A DNA stretch of 64,000 nt, from positions 124,001-188,000 of the forward strand of contig CAWBIT010000008.1 of the NCBI GenBank assembly GCA_963789025.1, in the 5' to 3' direction. How positions within the stretch are numbered: the first letter of the stretch is position 1; the number at the start of each line of letters is the position of its first letter. A program made the translations under genes and the position numbers. Shown here one piece after another: positions 7,499 through 16,366 of this stretch. Source of the stretch: AP-15 sp963789025. Lineage in GTDB: Bacteria; Pseudomonadota; Alphaproteobacteria; ATCC43930; CGMCC-115725. The notes beneath the pieces are model-generated. The model was not told the DNA's origin. It searched no databases and was given only the letters and a program-made list of their open reading frames with translations.

Positions 7499-8401
7499 TT
7501 GACCGCATATGGTCGGCCGAGATACCTGAGCCCTGCCCTGACCGCCGGGTCGCTAATTGGGGTTACGCCGAAATTGTCAGACCCACCGCCGATCCTGGCC
7601 GGTAAGGACTTTGCCGCGCCATCGGTTTTCGAGCCGGAAAATCTGCTGCGGGAGGCGCGGCGGCAGAAAAACCTGCCGGGCGCGGCAATACCGGAGATCT
7701 GTCTGCTCGACCCGGACGGCGATATCGTCCGAGCGCTCGCCAAGAGCGGACGGAGCCGCCGCTCGCCCGGCTGGGCGTGTTATCACACCGACCTGTACGA
7801 ATTCGAGCACGGGGGCGAGCATTTCGGCATCATCGGCTGCGCCGTAGGCGCCTCTTTTGCCGTATTGCTGGCGGAGCAGCTGTTTGCGTCGGGCTGCCGG
7901 CTGCTGATCAGCATGACCTCGGCCGGTCAGATCGTCGAGCAGGGGGCGCCGCCCTATTTCATCCTGATCGACCGCGCGCTGCGCGACGAGGGCACAAGTT
8001 ACCATTACTTGCCGCCCGCGGAGTTCGCCGTGGCCGACGATGGGCTGGTCCAAGCCGCGATGGAGGCGTTTGCAGCCGCGCGCCAGCCAATGCACCGCGG
8101 CGCCAGTTGGACAACCGATGCGCCGTTCCGCGAGACCGCGGCCGCCATCGAGCGCTGCCGCACGCGCAACATTCTCGCGGTCGAAATGGAGGCGGCCGGG
8201 CTTTACGCGTTCGCCAACGCGCGCCGCAAACCGGTCCTATGCTTCGCCCATGTGACAAACCAGATGGCGGTCATCGAGGGCGATTTCGAAAAAGGCGAGG
8301 CCGACGGCAGTTCAGCCTCGCTGGCCGTGATCGCAATCGCGGCGCGCGCCTGGCGCGGGCTGGACTCTTGCTGCAACGGGCCATCGCCACCTCGCGTGTG
8401 A
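7499..8401 (+). CDS. Nucleoside phosphorylase family protein (PNP/UDP-type)
   Basis: The product is 300 residues from a TTG at 7499. A second in-frame TTG at 7574 gives MSDPPPILAGKDF and fits the family N-terminus better, so the true protein is probably 275 residues. Family features are FGIIGCAVGASFAVLLAEQL, the SMTSAGQI phosphate/ribose loop and the nucleoside-binding AVEMEAAGLYAFA segment. It splits nucleosides with phosphate in salvage; specificity is unresolved. The upstream IS ends 28 bases before the first TTG, so the native promoter may have been displaced. Confidence 0.85.
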   Translation: MTAYGRPRYLSPALTAGSLIGVTPKLSDPPPILAGKDFAAPSVFEPENLLREARRQKNLPGAAIPEICLLDPDGDIVRALAKSGRSRRSPGWACYHTDLYEFEHGGEHFGIIGCAVGASFAVLLAEQLFASGCRLLISMTSAGQIVEQGAPPYFILIDRALRDEGTSYHYLPPAEFAVADDGLVQAAMEAFAAARQPMHRGASWTTDAPFRETAAAIERCRTRNILAVEMEAAGLYAFANARRKPVLCFAHVTNQMAVIEGDFEKGEADGSSASLAVIAIAARAWRGLDSCCNGPSPPRV

Positions 8402-8427
8402 CGCGCAGCCGATTGCCAGCGCTGTTC

Positions 8428-9666
8428 TTACGCGGATTTGAGCCACAGCACGCCGATACCGATCGTCAATACCGTCAGCGGCGCGCCGACCTTGAAGTAT
8501 TCCCAAAACCCGATTTCGACATTTTGGGCCCTTGCCCGCTGCACGACGATCAGATTGGCGACCGAGCCGACCAGGGTAAAATTGCCGGCGAGGGTCGAGG
8601 CCATTGCGACGGTGAGCCAAGCCTGCTGTTGAGATTGCAACTGCGCAATGAACGGCTTAAGCACGAGCACCGCCGGCACGTTGCTGACGATATTCGAAAG
8701 GATCGCGGTAATTGCACTCAGAACCGGAACGCGGCCGAGCTGTAGACGGCCGACGGCGCCGATAACCTTCGGCGAAAGCACGCTGTGTTCGAGGCCGGCA
8801 ACGACAATGAACAAGCCGGCGAACATCAGCAGCAAAGTCCAGTCGATCTCGGCGTAGACCTTTTCGGATTTGATGCGCCGAGTAAGGAGCAGGACGGCGC
8901 CGGCGACGATCGCGGCTTCGGCGGGCGGAATGCCCGCAAAGAAACCCGCGATCATGGCGAGCGAGACCGCTACGGACTTGACGATAATCGGCCAGTTGGT
9001 GCGCCCCGGCTCCGGCTCGCTCTGGAGCTGGTGACGCGTCCAGAATTCGGAGCGATACACAAGCGCGATCAGGCCGACACTCAGCACCAGCCCGATCCCG
9101 GCAATCGGGGACAGCGCGGCGGCGAAACTGCCGTAGGGAATATGCGACAGGCTGCCGATGATCATGTTTTGCGGGTTGCCGGTGATCGTCGCGGTGCTGC
9201 CGATATTCGACGCCATCGCGATCGCCAGCAGGTAAGGGGTGGGGTTGCGCCGCAGACGGGTCACAAGGTCGAGGACGAGCGGCGTCAGGACCAGGCAAAC
9301 GGTGTCGTTCACCAAAAAGGCCGACAAGCTTCCCGAGACCAGAACGATCGAGATGAGCAGCACGATCGGATACCGGGCGCGGGTGACGACCCAGCTATTG
9401 ACGAGATGGAAGAACCCCGAGAGCCGCAAATTGGCGACGACGATCATCGCGCCCAGCAGCAGGATGATCGTATCGAAGTCGATCGCCTTTGGCGCTTCCT
9501 CGAGCGGCAGAGCGCCGACCGCCACCATCAGGCTCGCCCCGACGAGCGCGGCGCCGGCCCGGTCGAGCCGGAAGCCGGGCAGCCGCCCGATCGCCACAAC
9601 CAAGTAAGTCATCGCGAAAATGGCGATCGCCGTAGCCTCGGGGACTAGGCTGAAGAACCGTGCCAT
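8428..9666 (-). CDS. ArsB/NhaD-type anion transporter (ion-transporter superfamily permease)
   Basis: This 412-residue inner-membrane protein has about 11 hydrophobic segments. Its two repeat halves carry the signatures SAFLVNDTVCLVLTPLVL and NIGSTATITGNPQNMIIG (first half), then NIVSNVPAVLVLKPF and NFTLVGSVANLIV (second half). These mark the ArsB/CitM/NhaD superfamily. The substrate (arsenite, dicarboxylate or Na+/H+) cannot be chosen from sequence alone, and no ars regulator is nearby. It starts 3 bases after the MFS gene stop, so the two transporters are probably co-transcribed. Confidence 0.88.
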   Translation of the reverse strand: MARFFSLVPEATAIAIFAMTYLVVAIGRLPGFRLDRAGAALVGASLMVAVGALPLEEAPKAIDFDTIILLLGAMIVVANLRLSGFFHLVNSWVVTRARYPIVLLISIVLVSGSLSAFLVNDTVCLVLTPLVLDLVTRLRRNPTPYLLAIAMASNIGSTATITGNPQNMIIGSLSHIPYGSFAAALSPIAGIGLVLSVGLIALVYRSEFWTRHQLQSEPEPGRTNWPIIVKSVAVSLAMIAGFFAGIPPAEAAIVAGAVLLLTRRIKSEKVYAEIDWTLLLMFAGLFIVVAGLEHSVLSPKVIGAVGRLQLGRVPVLSAITAILSNIVSNVPAVLVLKPFIAQLQSQQQAWLTVAMASTLAGNFTLVGSVANLIVVQRARAQNVEIGFWEYFKVGAPLTVLTIGIGVLWLKSA

Positions 9667-9669
9667 ATA

Positions 9670-10908
9670 TCAGTCGGCGGGCGCCGGGGCCTTCGGGTGG
9701 CTCCGCTCCGCCACGGGCGTCGCTTTGGGCTCACCGGTCTCCGGCATCGCGATCCACAGCAGCAGGAAGGCGGTGAGCGCGCAGCCGGCCAAAAACAGAA
9801 ATGCGGCCGAGAATCCGGCCTTGTCGACAATAAAGCCGGCAATCGAATTGCTGAGCGCGGCGCCCAATCCCCAGGATGCCGATGCGGCGCCTTGTGCAAG
9901 GTTGTACCGCCCCGTTCCCCGCGTCAGATCGGCGAGGACGATAAAAAACAGCGCACCGAAAATCCCGGCGCCGATCCCGTCCAGCACCTGAATCGACACG
10001 AGAGCGTATGGGGTCTGGGTCAACGTATAAAGCACGCCGCGTATCGGCAATACGGCGAAGCCGGCGAGAAAGATCGGCTTGCGTCCCCAGCTGTCGGCCT
10101 TGTGTCCGACCAGTATGGCCATCGGCACCATGACGATTTGCGCGGTGATGATGCATGCCGCCATGAACAAGGTCTCGACGCCTTGATTGCTCTGGGCGAG
10201 CTTTTCCCCGAGCAGGGGCAGCATCGCCGCATTTGCAAAATGGAAGAGCGTGATCGAGGCCGTGAAAATCAGCAGCGGCTTGCATTCAAAGATGACCCGC
10301 AAGCCGCTCGGCTGGCCGTCACGGCCCTTGTCGGAGCCGCGTGACAGGTCATGATCGATCCAACGCGACTTGATCGCGAGCACGGCGAGAATGCTCGTGG
10401 CAGCCAGCGCCGCAACGAGCCAGAGAACGGCACGGGGCGCCAGAAGCCACCCGGCCACTCCTGCCGTGATCGCGGTAAAGGCATTACCGGCATGATTGAA
10501 TGCCTCGTTTCTGCCAACCCTTCTCGTGAATAGCTCAGGACCGACAATTCCTAACGAGATAGCGCCGACAGCTGCAGGAAACACGGCATCGGCGCTTCCG
10601 ATCACCGCCTGTGCGGCGGCAACGACCCAGAAATTCGGGAACAACGACATTGCAAACGCACCGACCGCGACTGTAACAGCGGCAACGACGATCAATGCCC
10701 GCTTCGACCGTGTCCAGTCGATCAAGGCGCCGAAGGGCGCGCGGGCCGCCACCGTGGCGATGCCGGCTATCGTCATGACAACGCCGATCTCGCCCGGATC
10801 CCAATGCCGGCTCGACAGCAGGTAAATCGCCAGGAAAGGCCCGAGCCCATTCTTCACGTCTGCCAGAAAAAAATTGAGCCAATCGAGCGGTCTCTGCGAC
10901 TTCACCAC
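9670..10908 (-). CDS. Major facilitator superfamily transporter
   Basis: The 412-residue protein has twelve predicted membrane segments. The MFS loop-2/3 signature appears as ARAPFGALIDWTRSKRALI (residues about 56-74), and the equivalent in the second half is ILVGHKADSWGRKPIFL. Translation begins at one of two consecutive GTG codons. The N-terminus (LDWLNFFLADVKNGLGPFLAIYL) is typical of a subgroup often annotated as YfcJ-like or tetracycline-like exporters. The substrate is unknown. Confidence 0.9.
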   Translation of the reverse strand: MVKSQRPLDWLNFFLADVKNGLGPFLAIYLLSSRHWDPGEIGVVMTIAGIATVAARAPFGALIDWTRSKRALIVVAAVTVAVGAFAMSLFPNFWVVAAAQAVIGSADAVFPAAVGAISLGIVGPELFTRRVGRNEAFNHAGNAFTAITAGVAGWLLAPRAVLWLVAALAATSILAVLAIKSRWIDHDLSRGSDKGRDGQPSGLRVIFECKPLLIFTASITLFHFANAAMLPLLGEKLAQSNQGVETLFMAACIITAQIVMVPMAILVGHKADSWGRKPIFLAGFAVLPIRGVLYTLTQTPYALVSIQVLDGIGAGIFGALFFIVLADLTRGTGRYNLAQGAASASWGLGAALSNSIAGFIVDKAGFSAAFLFLAGCALTAFLLLWIAMPETGEPKATPVAERSHPKAPAPAD

Positions 10909-11157
10909 AGTCCTCCACCGCTCATCTCGGGCGATCGGCGGGGGATGGCACCCGCCGATTACGATACGGCCACGCCCGCCATGGGCTGCAACCGCCTCAC
11001 GAACAAAGGACAGCCGCAGATCCGTTCCATCATTGCAGGCCTGCGATGATTGGCTCGCACCTGCCGGGCACCGCGAACATTTTTTCCGGTCTGCCCTCTC
11101 TTCGCGCCGTTCCGGTGTTGAAACGCTGTGAAGCTGTCAGAAAGATAAAGATCGCGC

Positions 11158-11415
11158 TTGCTGATGGCGCCGGCAGCCTATCACCGGATCGTCTATGCCG
11201 GCGAGGATACCGAAGACATGTACCGGGTCAGCAGCGCTCTCGTCACCGGCGCGACCCTGCCGCTCGGTTTGGGACCCGTGGGCGATATTTACGTCGTAAT
11301 CGCGAAGATCTCCGGCTCTTTCGCCATCGGGTCATTTACCGCCGGATTGGTGTTCGCGCTGCTGATCGGACTTTGGTACATCTACCCGATCATTCTTGCG
11401 CGACGCAGCAAGTAG
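11158..11415 (+). pseudogene. DUF6328 family protein, C-terminal fragment
   Basis: The 85 codons from TTG 11158 give LLMAPAAYHRIVYAGE ... LGPVGDIYVVIAKI and a final membrane segment ending ILARRSK. This matches the second half of small membrane proteins I know as DUF6328. The normal N-terminal half (two more helices) is missing, and a TAA lies in frame 12 bases upstream. An upstream stretch in another frame (NIFSGLPSLRA) could be a remnant of the lost part. The end overlaps the convergent ribD stop region (11390-11415). Confidence 0.6.
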
Positions 11416-12565
11416 AACACTGTTCGCGAACGCGGAACACGGTCAGAACGTCATCCCCGACCGTTTCCGTGGATAGGCGCGTGAAGCGCGGCGCCTCCGA
11501 TAGCGCTTCCAGCCCGACTTCGGCGATTGCCGGAACGCCGTCGCCGCCGATCAGCATCGGCGCGTGCACCCAAATCAGGCGATCTATCAGGCCAGCGCGC
11601 GCAAACGCGGCCGCGAGACGCCCGCCACCTTCAACGAGCAGCCGGGTGATACCGCGCTCGCCGAGCGCCGCGAGGGCGGCTGGGAGGCTGCTGTTGCCGT
11701 CGGGGCCGGGATCCATGTCGATCACCGTCGCACCGGTGCCGAGTAACGCTTGCCGACGGGTGGCGTCCGCCGAAGGCAAGGTCAGGATCCAAGTCGGAAC
11801 CGCGCCGGCATCGGAAATCAAGCGCATCGTCGGCGGGATGCGCAAATGCCGATCGACGACGACGCGCACCGGCGAACGGCGGGCCAAGCCCGGCAGCCGG
11901 CAGGTCAGCTGTGGGTCGTCAGCCAGGACCGTTCCGGTGCCGACCATGATCGCGTCGTGAGTGGCACGTAACGCGTGCGCGCGCTCCCGCGCAGGCGGAC
12001 CGGTGATCCATTGGCTCTCGCCCCGGCCGGTCGCGATGCGGCCGTCGAGCGAGGTGGCGAGCTTTAATGTGACCAGTGGCCTGCCATTGCGGAGACGGCA
12101 GAAGAAACCGGCGTTGATTTCGGCAGCTTCCGCCTCACAGAGACCGGTCTCGACATCGAGTCCCGCGGCGCGTAGTCGCTGCAGGCCATCGCCGGCGACG
12201 CGCGGGTCGGGGTCCTTCAAAGCGACCACCACGCGCCGTATCCCTGCGGCGATCAGCGCATCGGTGCAGGGAGGGGTGCGGCCCCAATGACAGCAAGGTT
12301 CGAGACTGACATAGGCGGTGGCGCCGCGAGCGGCCTGGCCTGCTCGGCCGAGCGCCTCGGTCTCGCCGTGCGGCCGCCCGCCCGGCTGCGTCCACCCGCG
12401 CCCCACGACGCGACCTCGATCGACGATGACGCAGCCGACTGCCGGGTTCGGCCAGACCGTACCGAGCCCGCGCCGTGCCAGCGTCAGCGCGGCGCGCATC
12501 GAGCGCAGATCGAAGGATCGATCGCTCAGAGCCCGACCCGAGAAGAAATGCGAAAATGCAAACAC
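11390..12565 (-). CDS. ribD: Bifunctional diaminohydroxyphosphoribosylaminopyrimidine deaminase / 5-amino-6-(5-phosphoribosylamino)uracil reductase
   Basis: This cytoplasmic riboflavin-pathway enzyme carries out deamination and then ribose reduction. The N-terminal deaminase domain shows HGETEAL (zinc His and catalytic Glu) and EPCCHWGRTPPC (two zinc Cys). The C-terminal RibD reductase domain begins near residue 170 (VTLKLATSLDGRIATGRGESQWI) and ends with RLLVEGGGRLAAAF. The start is a GTG at 12565 or ATG at 12499; the conserved FDLRSMRAALTLA favours the longer form. It lies downstream of nrdR and glyA in the usual alphaproteobacterial order, but ribE does not follow. Confidence 0.93.
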   Translation of the reverse strand: MFAFSHFFSGRALSDRSFDLRSMRAALTLARRGLGTVWPNPAVGCVIVDRGRVVGRGWTQPGGRPHGETEALGRAGQAARGATAYVSLEPCCHWGRTPPCTDALIAAGIRRVVVALKDPDPRVAGDGLQRLRAAGLDVETGLCEAEAAEINAGFFCRLRNGRPLVTLKLATSLDGRIATGRGESQWITGPPARERAHALRATHDAIMVGTGTVLADDPQLTCRLPGLARRSPVRVVVDRHLRIPPTMRLISDAGAVPTWILTLPSADATRRQALLGTGATVIDMDPGPDGNSSLPAALAALGERGITRLLVEGGGRLAAAFARAGLIDRLIWVHAPMLIGGDGVPAIAEVGLEALSEAPRFTRLSTETVGDDVLTVFRVREQCSTCCVAQE

Positions 12566-12569
12566 CTAG

Positions 12570-12660
12570 CCGTCATTCCCGCGAAAGCGGGAACCCAGGG
12601 CAAGCGGCGTGCGGTCGCCCCTGGCCCCCCGCTTTCGCGTCGCTTTCGCGGGGGCGACGG
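12570..12660. repeat. Palindromic intergenic repeat (family A-like, CATTCCCGCGAAAGCGGG)
   Basis: The segment opens with a perfect hairpin (TTCCCGCGAAAGCGGGAA, 12576-12593) and closes with a GC-rich CGCTTTCGCGGGGGCGACGG arm at 12641-12660 that can pair with the opening. It lies between the starts of ribD and the end of nrdR. It resembles the widespread REP-like 'CGTCATTCCCGCG' units and the related elements at 37626, 41901 and 54237. Confidence 0.75.
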
Positions 12661-12729
12661 TAAGGTACTGAGGTTATCCGCCTCATTTCCGGCCAGACAT
12701 TCGGGAAATCCCCTGCGTCCGTCGGCGGC

Positions 12730-13188
12730 TCAGTTGCCATCCGCGGCGATCCGCCCGACAAAATCCCCGAAATCCTTGGCCTCACGGAAATTGCGGTAGA
12801 CCGAAGCGAAACGGATGTAGGCGACTTGGTCGAGACTGGCGAGCGCCTCCATGACGAGACCGCCGATCACGTCGCTCGGAATATCGGTTTCGCCCGAACT
12901 CTCCAGTTGGCGCACCAGCGAATTGATGATGCGCTCGACCCGATCAGGCTCGACCGGCCGCTTGCGCAGGGCGATGTAGATCGAACGGGCGAGCTTGTCC
13001 CGATCGAAGGGCTCGCGTTGCCCGTGCTTTTTGATGACCGTCAATTCGCGCAATTGCACGCGTTCGAAGGTCGTGAATTGGGCGGCGCAATTCGGGCAGA
13101 AGCGCCGGCGCCGGATCGCGCCGCGATCATCGGTCGGCCGCGAATTTTTGACCTGGGTGTCATCGGCTCCGCAAAACGGACAGCGCAT
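12730..13188 (-). CDS. nrdR: Transcriptional repressor NrdR
   Basis: The 152-residue protein begins at ATG 13188 behind a GGAGGGGGAG site; upstream in-frame codons are a shadow of glyA. It has an N-terminal zinc ribbon (CPFC at residues 3-6, CPNC at 31-34) with a basic RRRRFC segment. An ATP-cone domain follows (LTVIKKHGQREPFDRDKLARSI). NrdR binds NrdR boxes upstream of ribonucleotide reductase genes and represses them in an ATP/dATP-dependent way. It starts 14 bases after glyA ends, so the pair is one transcript. Length matches the family. Confidence 0.96.
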   Translation of the reverse strand: MRCPFCGADDTQVKNSRPTDDRGAIRRRRFCPNCAAQFTTFERVQLRELTVIKKHGQREPFDRDKLARSIYIALRKRPVEPDRVERIINSLVRQLESSGETDIPSDVIGGLVMEALASLDQVAYIRFASVYRNFREAKDFGDFVGRIAADGN

Positions 13189-13202
13189 CTCCCCCTCCGG
13201 TT

Positions 13203-14537
13203 CTAGTCGGCCAGGTTCCCCGCCTCGCGCCACCCGCCGTAGATCGGAAACCGGGCGCAGAGATTGCGGACATCCTCGCGCACGCGCGCCTCTGCCGCTC
13301 CATTGTCGGCTGGCCGTCGCGCCAGCGCGCGCAGCACCTCGACGATGTAACTCCCGACCGCGCGGAACTCCTCCGGGCCGAAACCGCGGGTCGTCGCCGC
13401 CGGCGAGCCTAGGCGGATCCCGGAGGTCACCGTCGGCTTTTGTGGGTCGAATGGGATGCCGTTCTTGTTGCACGTGATGCCGGCGCACTCGAGGCTGATC
13501 TCGGCGTCGCGTCCGGTCAGGCCCAGCGGCCGCAGATCGACCAGCATCAGATGCGAGTCGGTCCCGCCGGAGACGATCTCGAGCCCGGCTTCGACCAAAG
13601 TTGCCGCGAGTACTTTGGCGTTCTCGACGACCGACTTGGCGTAAGACTTGAAGCCAGGCTGCAGCGCCTCATGCAGAGCGACCGCTTTGGCCGCGATCAC
13701 ATGCATCAGCGGGCCGCCCTGCAGAGCCGGGAAAACGGCCGAGTTGATCCGTTTGCCGATCTCCGGGTCATTGGTCAGGATCAAGCCCCCGCGCGGCCCA
13801 CGCAACGTCTTGTGCGTCGTGGTCGTGACCACGTGAGCATGCGGCAGCGGGCTTGGATAGACGCCGCCGGCAACGAGCCCCGCGAAATGCGCCATGTCCA
13901 CCATCAGATAGGCGCCGACATCATCGGCAATGGCGCGAAACCGGGCGAAGTCGATGATCCGTGAATAGGCGCTGCCGCCGGCGATGATCAGCTTTGGCCG
14001 ATGCTGGAGGGTGAGACTCTCGACTTCGTCGAAATCGATGCGGCCATCCTGCGCGCGGACGCCATAGGCGATCGCCTTGAACCATTTGCCCGACAAATTC
14101 GACCGCGCTCCATGCGTCAGATGTCCGCCCGCGGCAAGCGCCATTCCGAGAATTGTGGCGCCGGGCTCGAGCAGCGCGACAAACACGGCCTGATTTGCCT
14201 GCGCGCCGGAATGCGGCTGCACATTGGCAAAGCCGCACCCGAACAGCCGCTTGGCGCGCTCGATCGCGAGCGTCTCGGCGACATCGACAAATTCGCATCC
14301 GCCATAATACCGGCGGCCGGGATAGCCTTCGGCGTATTTGTTCGTCAGCACCGAGCCTTGGGCTTCCAGCACCGCTCGGGAGACGATGTTCTCGCTGGCG
14401 ATCAGCTCGATCTGGAATTGCTGGCGTTCTAGTTCTCGATCGATCGCGGCAGCAATCTCCGCATCCGCCTCGTGCAATGTGTTACAGAATAAATCGTCGG
14501 CGGTGCTGGTGTGAACAAAGGAATGGGCTGAAGGCAT
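13203..14537 (-). CDS. glyA: Serine hydroxymethyltransferase
   Basis: This 444-residue PLP enzyme interconverts serine and glycine with tetrahydrofolate. The start is ATG 14537 (a GTG three codons upstream is less likely). The N-terminal region reads RQQFQIELIASENIVSRAVLEAQGS and NKYAEGYPGRRYYGG. The PLP-lysine segment is VVTTTTHKTLRGPRGG near residue 230, with the Schiff-base Lys in THK. TSGIRLGSPAATTRG lies toward the C-terminus. Full family length. It heads the glyA-nrdR-ribD run. Confidence 0.96.
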   Translation of the reverse strand: MPSAHSFVHTSTADDLFCNTLHEADAEIAAAIDRELERQQFQIELIASENIVSRAVLEAQGSVLTNKYAEGYPGRRYYGGCEFVDVAETLAIERAKRLFGCGFANVQPHSGAQANQAVFVALLEPGATILGMALAAGGHLTHGARSNLSGKWFKAIAYGVRAQDGRIDFDEVESLTLQHRPKLIIAGGSAYSRIIDFARFRAIADDVGAYLMVDMAHFAGLVAGGVYPSPLPHAHVVTTTTHKTLRGPRGGLILTNDPEIGKRINSAVFPALQGGPLMHVIAAKAVALHEALQPGFKSYAKSVVENAKVLAATLVEAGLEIVSGGTDSHLMLVDLRPLGLTGRDAEISLECAGITCNKNGIPFDPQKPTVTSGIRLGSPAATTRGFGPEEFRAVGSYIVEVLRALARRPADNGAAEARVREDVRNLCARFPIYGGWREAGNLAD

Positions 14538-14833
14538 CAGAACCACTTGTTGTCGGAAACGGGATCAACCGGCAGGGGACCCCTTGACCGACTGCACCCT
14601 ACAAGATCTCGCTCGACAAAGCCAGCCGCCTACCATGAATTGCGGTGGCGCCTCGAAAGCGACGGTCGAGTTGGGCATCAGAGCAAGGTGCCAAACAGCT
14701 CGATATTGTTTGCCAGATCCAATCTCCTGACGAGTTTGCTATCCGGTAAAACCAGCTCGGGGCGATCTGCTGCCTGACAAGTCGTTCGATGGCCGCGGCA
14801 ATGCTGATTACTGTCCTCCCGCTAAAGTTTCGG

Positions 14834-14862
14834 TTGACACAAGAAATTCGTGCATCAATTAT
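14834..14862 (+). promoter_or_regulatory. Candidate sigma-70 promoter for mucR
   Basis: TTGACA at 14834-14839 is a perfect -35 box, followed after 17 bases by AATTAT at 14857-14862. Transcription would begin about 30 bases before the mucR ATG at 14901. The wider 14547-14833 gap between glyA and mucR (about 290 bases) shows nothing else I can name. Confidence 0.5.
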
Positions 14863-14900
14863 GCGAGTCAAGTCGAATTTCAGGACTTTCCGAGGCGGAA

Positions 14901-15371
14901 ATGGCAGAACCGGCAGCGCCGAAGACGGCAGAGGAGGAGTTGCTGCGGATGACCGCCGATGTTGTCGCGGCGTATGTGAGCAACAATACGTTGCCGACCG
15001 CACAATTGGCCGAAGTCATCAACGCCGTTTACAATTCCCTCAGATCACTCGAAGGCCAGCCGGCGGAATCTCAGTCCGAGCCGCTTAAACCGGCAGTACC
15101 GGTGCGCAAATCGGTTACCCCTGACTATTTGGTTTGCCTTGAGGACGGTAAAAAGCTCAAGATGCTAAAGCGGCATTTGCGGTCGACTTATAATATGACG
15201 CCCGACGAATACCGGGCAAAATGGAGCCTCCCGGCGGATTACCCGATGGTGGCTCCCAACTATGCTGAACAACGTTCAGAATTCGCCAAGAAAATAGGTC
15301 TCGGGCGAGGCACCGGACGCCAGTCGGCGCGGCGATCCTCATCAGGAAACGGCGCCGGCGCAAAAAAATAA
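14901..15371 (+). CDS. mucR: MucR/Ros family zinc-finger transcriptional regulator
   Basis: The 156-residue product starts at ATG 14901 behind GAGGCGGA; an upstream in-frame ATG at 14850 overlaps the promoter and is rejected. The N-terminus is the MucR oligomerisation region (LRMTADVVAAYVSNNTL). The Ros-type C2H2 zinc finger is PDYLVCLEDGKKLKMLKRHL with the following MTPDEYRAKW and DYPMVAPNYAEQRS. The C-terminal tail is basic and low-complexity. MucR proteins are H-NS-like global regulators in alphaproteobacteria, binding AT-rich promoters and often repressing their own gene. Confidence 0.92.
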   Translation: MAEPAAPKTAEEELLRMTADVVAAYVSNNTLPTAQLAEVINAVYNSLRSLEGQPAESQSEPLKPAVPVRKSVTPDYLVCLEDGKKLKMLKRHLRSTYNMTPDEYRAKWSLPADYPMVAPNYAEQRSEFAKKIGLGRGTGRQSARRSSSGNGAGAKK

Positions 15372-15382
15372 AACCGAGTGGT

Positions 15383-15973
15383 TCAACCCGCCGACACGGC
15401 GCGGCGAGCCTTGAGGGCGGCGGTCAGGGTGCCGTCGTCGAGATAATCGAGCTCGCCGCCGATCGGCACTCCCTGGGCGAGGCGGGTGATCCTGACATCT
15501 CTGCCGGCGAGACGGTCTGCGAGATAATGTGCGGTGGTTTGACCCTCGACCGTGGCGTTCAGCGCGAGGATCAATTCCTGGCCCGGTCGAAGGCGGGCAA
15601 GTAACCGCTCGATATTGAGATCATCCGGGCCGATGCCGTCGAGCGCCGACAAGGTTCCGCCGAGCACGTGATAACGTCCGCGAAAAGCCCCGGTTCGTTC
15701 GAGCGCCCAGAGATCCGCGAGATCTTCGACAACGCAGATCACCGTCATGTCCCTCTCCGGGTCGCGGCAGATCGCGCAGGGTTCGACCGTATCGAGATTG
15801 CCGCAGATCGGGCAGGGGCGGATCGCTTCCGCCGCTTTGGCCAACGCCGCCGCCAGCGGCTCGAGCAAGCGTTCGCGCCGCTTGATCAGATGCAGCGCGG
15901 CACGCCTTGCCGAGCGGGGGCCGAGGCCAGGTAGCTTGGCGAGGAGCTGGATCAAGGTGTCGAGTTCGGACAT
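15383..15973 (-). CDS. recR: Recombination mediator RecR
   Basis: The 196-residue protein has the RecR domain order. A helix-hairpin-helix segment (LAKLPGLGPRSARRAALHL) is followed by a C4 zinc finger (CPICGNLDTVEPCAIC, residues about 54-69). A Toprim domain (ICVVEDLADLWALERTGAFRGRYHVLGG) and a C-terminal TLTAALKARR helix complete it. It acts with RecF/RecO to load RecA on gapped DNA. It is the last gene of the dnaX-ybaB-recR unit, 69 bases after ybaB. It converges on mucR with 11 bases between stops. Confidence 0.96.
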   Translation of the reverse strand: MSELDTLIQLLAKLPGLGPRSARRAALHLIKRRERLLEPLAAALAKAAEAIRPCPICGNLDTVEPCAICRDPERDMTVICVVEDLADLWALERTGAFRGRYHVLGGTLSALDGIGPDDLNIERLLARLRPGQELILALNATVEGQTTAHYLADRLAGRDVRITRLAQGVPIGGELDYLDDGTLTAALKARRAVSAG

Positions 15974-16042
15974 CTGCCGCGTCGGTCGGCGCCTCCGGCC
16001 CCCGCCAACTCGTCTGGGGGGCCAAGGGTGCGCGACTAGTCG

Positions 16043-16366
16043 CTAAAACGGCACCTTCAGGCCCCCGGGCAATTGCAGGCCGCCGGTCAGCTTTTGCATT
16101 TCCTGTTCGGCGTGGGCAGAGACTTTTGCGCGGGCGTCGTTGAACGCGGCCACGATCAAGTCTTCCAGCACCTCGCTATCTTCAGGGGTGAGCAGGCTCT
16201 TGTCGATCTTTATCTTCTTTAGATCGCCCTTGCCGTCCAAGGTCAGCTGAACCATGCCGCCGCCGGCAGCGCCGGTCATCTCGACGGCCTCGAGCTGGGC
16301 CTGGACCTCGGCCATCTTGGTCTGCATCTCCTGAGCCTGCTTCATCAGCTGGCCGATGTTCTTCAT
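16043..16366 (-). CDS. YbaB/EbfC family nucleoid-associated protein
   Basis: The 107-residue protein has the family's amphipathic N-terminal helix (LMKQAQEMQTKMAEVQAQLE), a beta hairpin (VQLTLDGKGDLKKIKIDKSL) and a C-terminal helix (VLEDLIVAAFNDARAKV). It binds DNA as a dimer. Its ATG overlaps the dnaX stop by four bases (ATGA, 16363-16366), and the dnaX-ybaB-recR order is strongly conserved in bacteria. Confidence 0.95.
   Translation of the reverse strand: MKNIGQLMKQAQEMQTKMAEVQAQLEAVEMTGAAGGGMVQLTLDGKGDLKKIKIDKSLLTPEDSEVLEDLIVAAFNDARAKVSAHAEQEMQKLTGGLQLPGGLKVPF

Noticed and set aside
11046..11960. A 304-codon plus-strand frame over ribD
   Set aside because: It is a shadow of ribD with Arg/Ser-rich composition. 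Only a short stretch near its start resembles the lost DUF6328 half.
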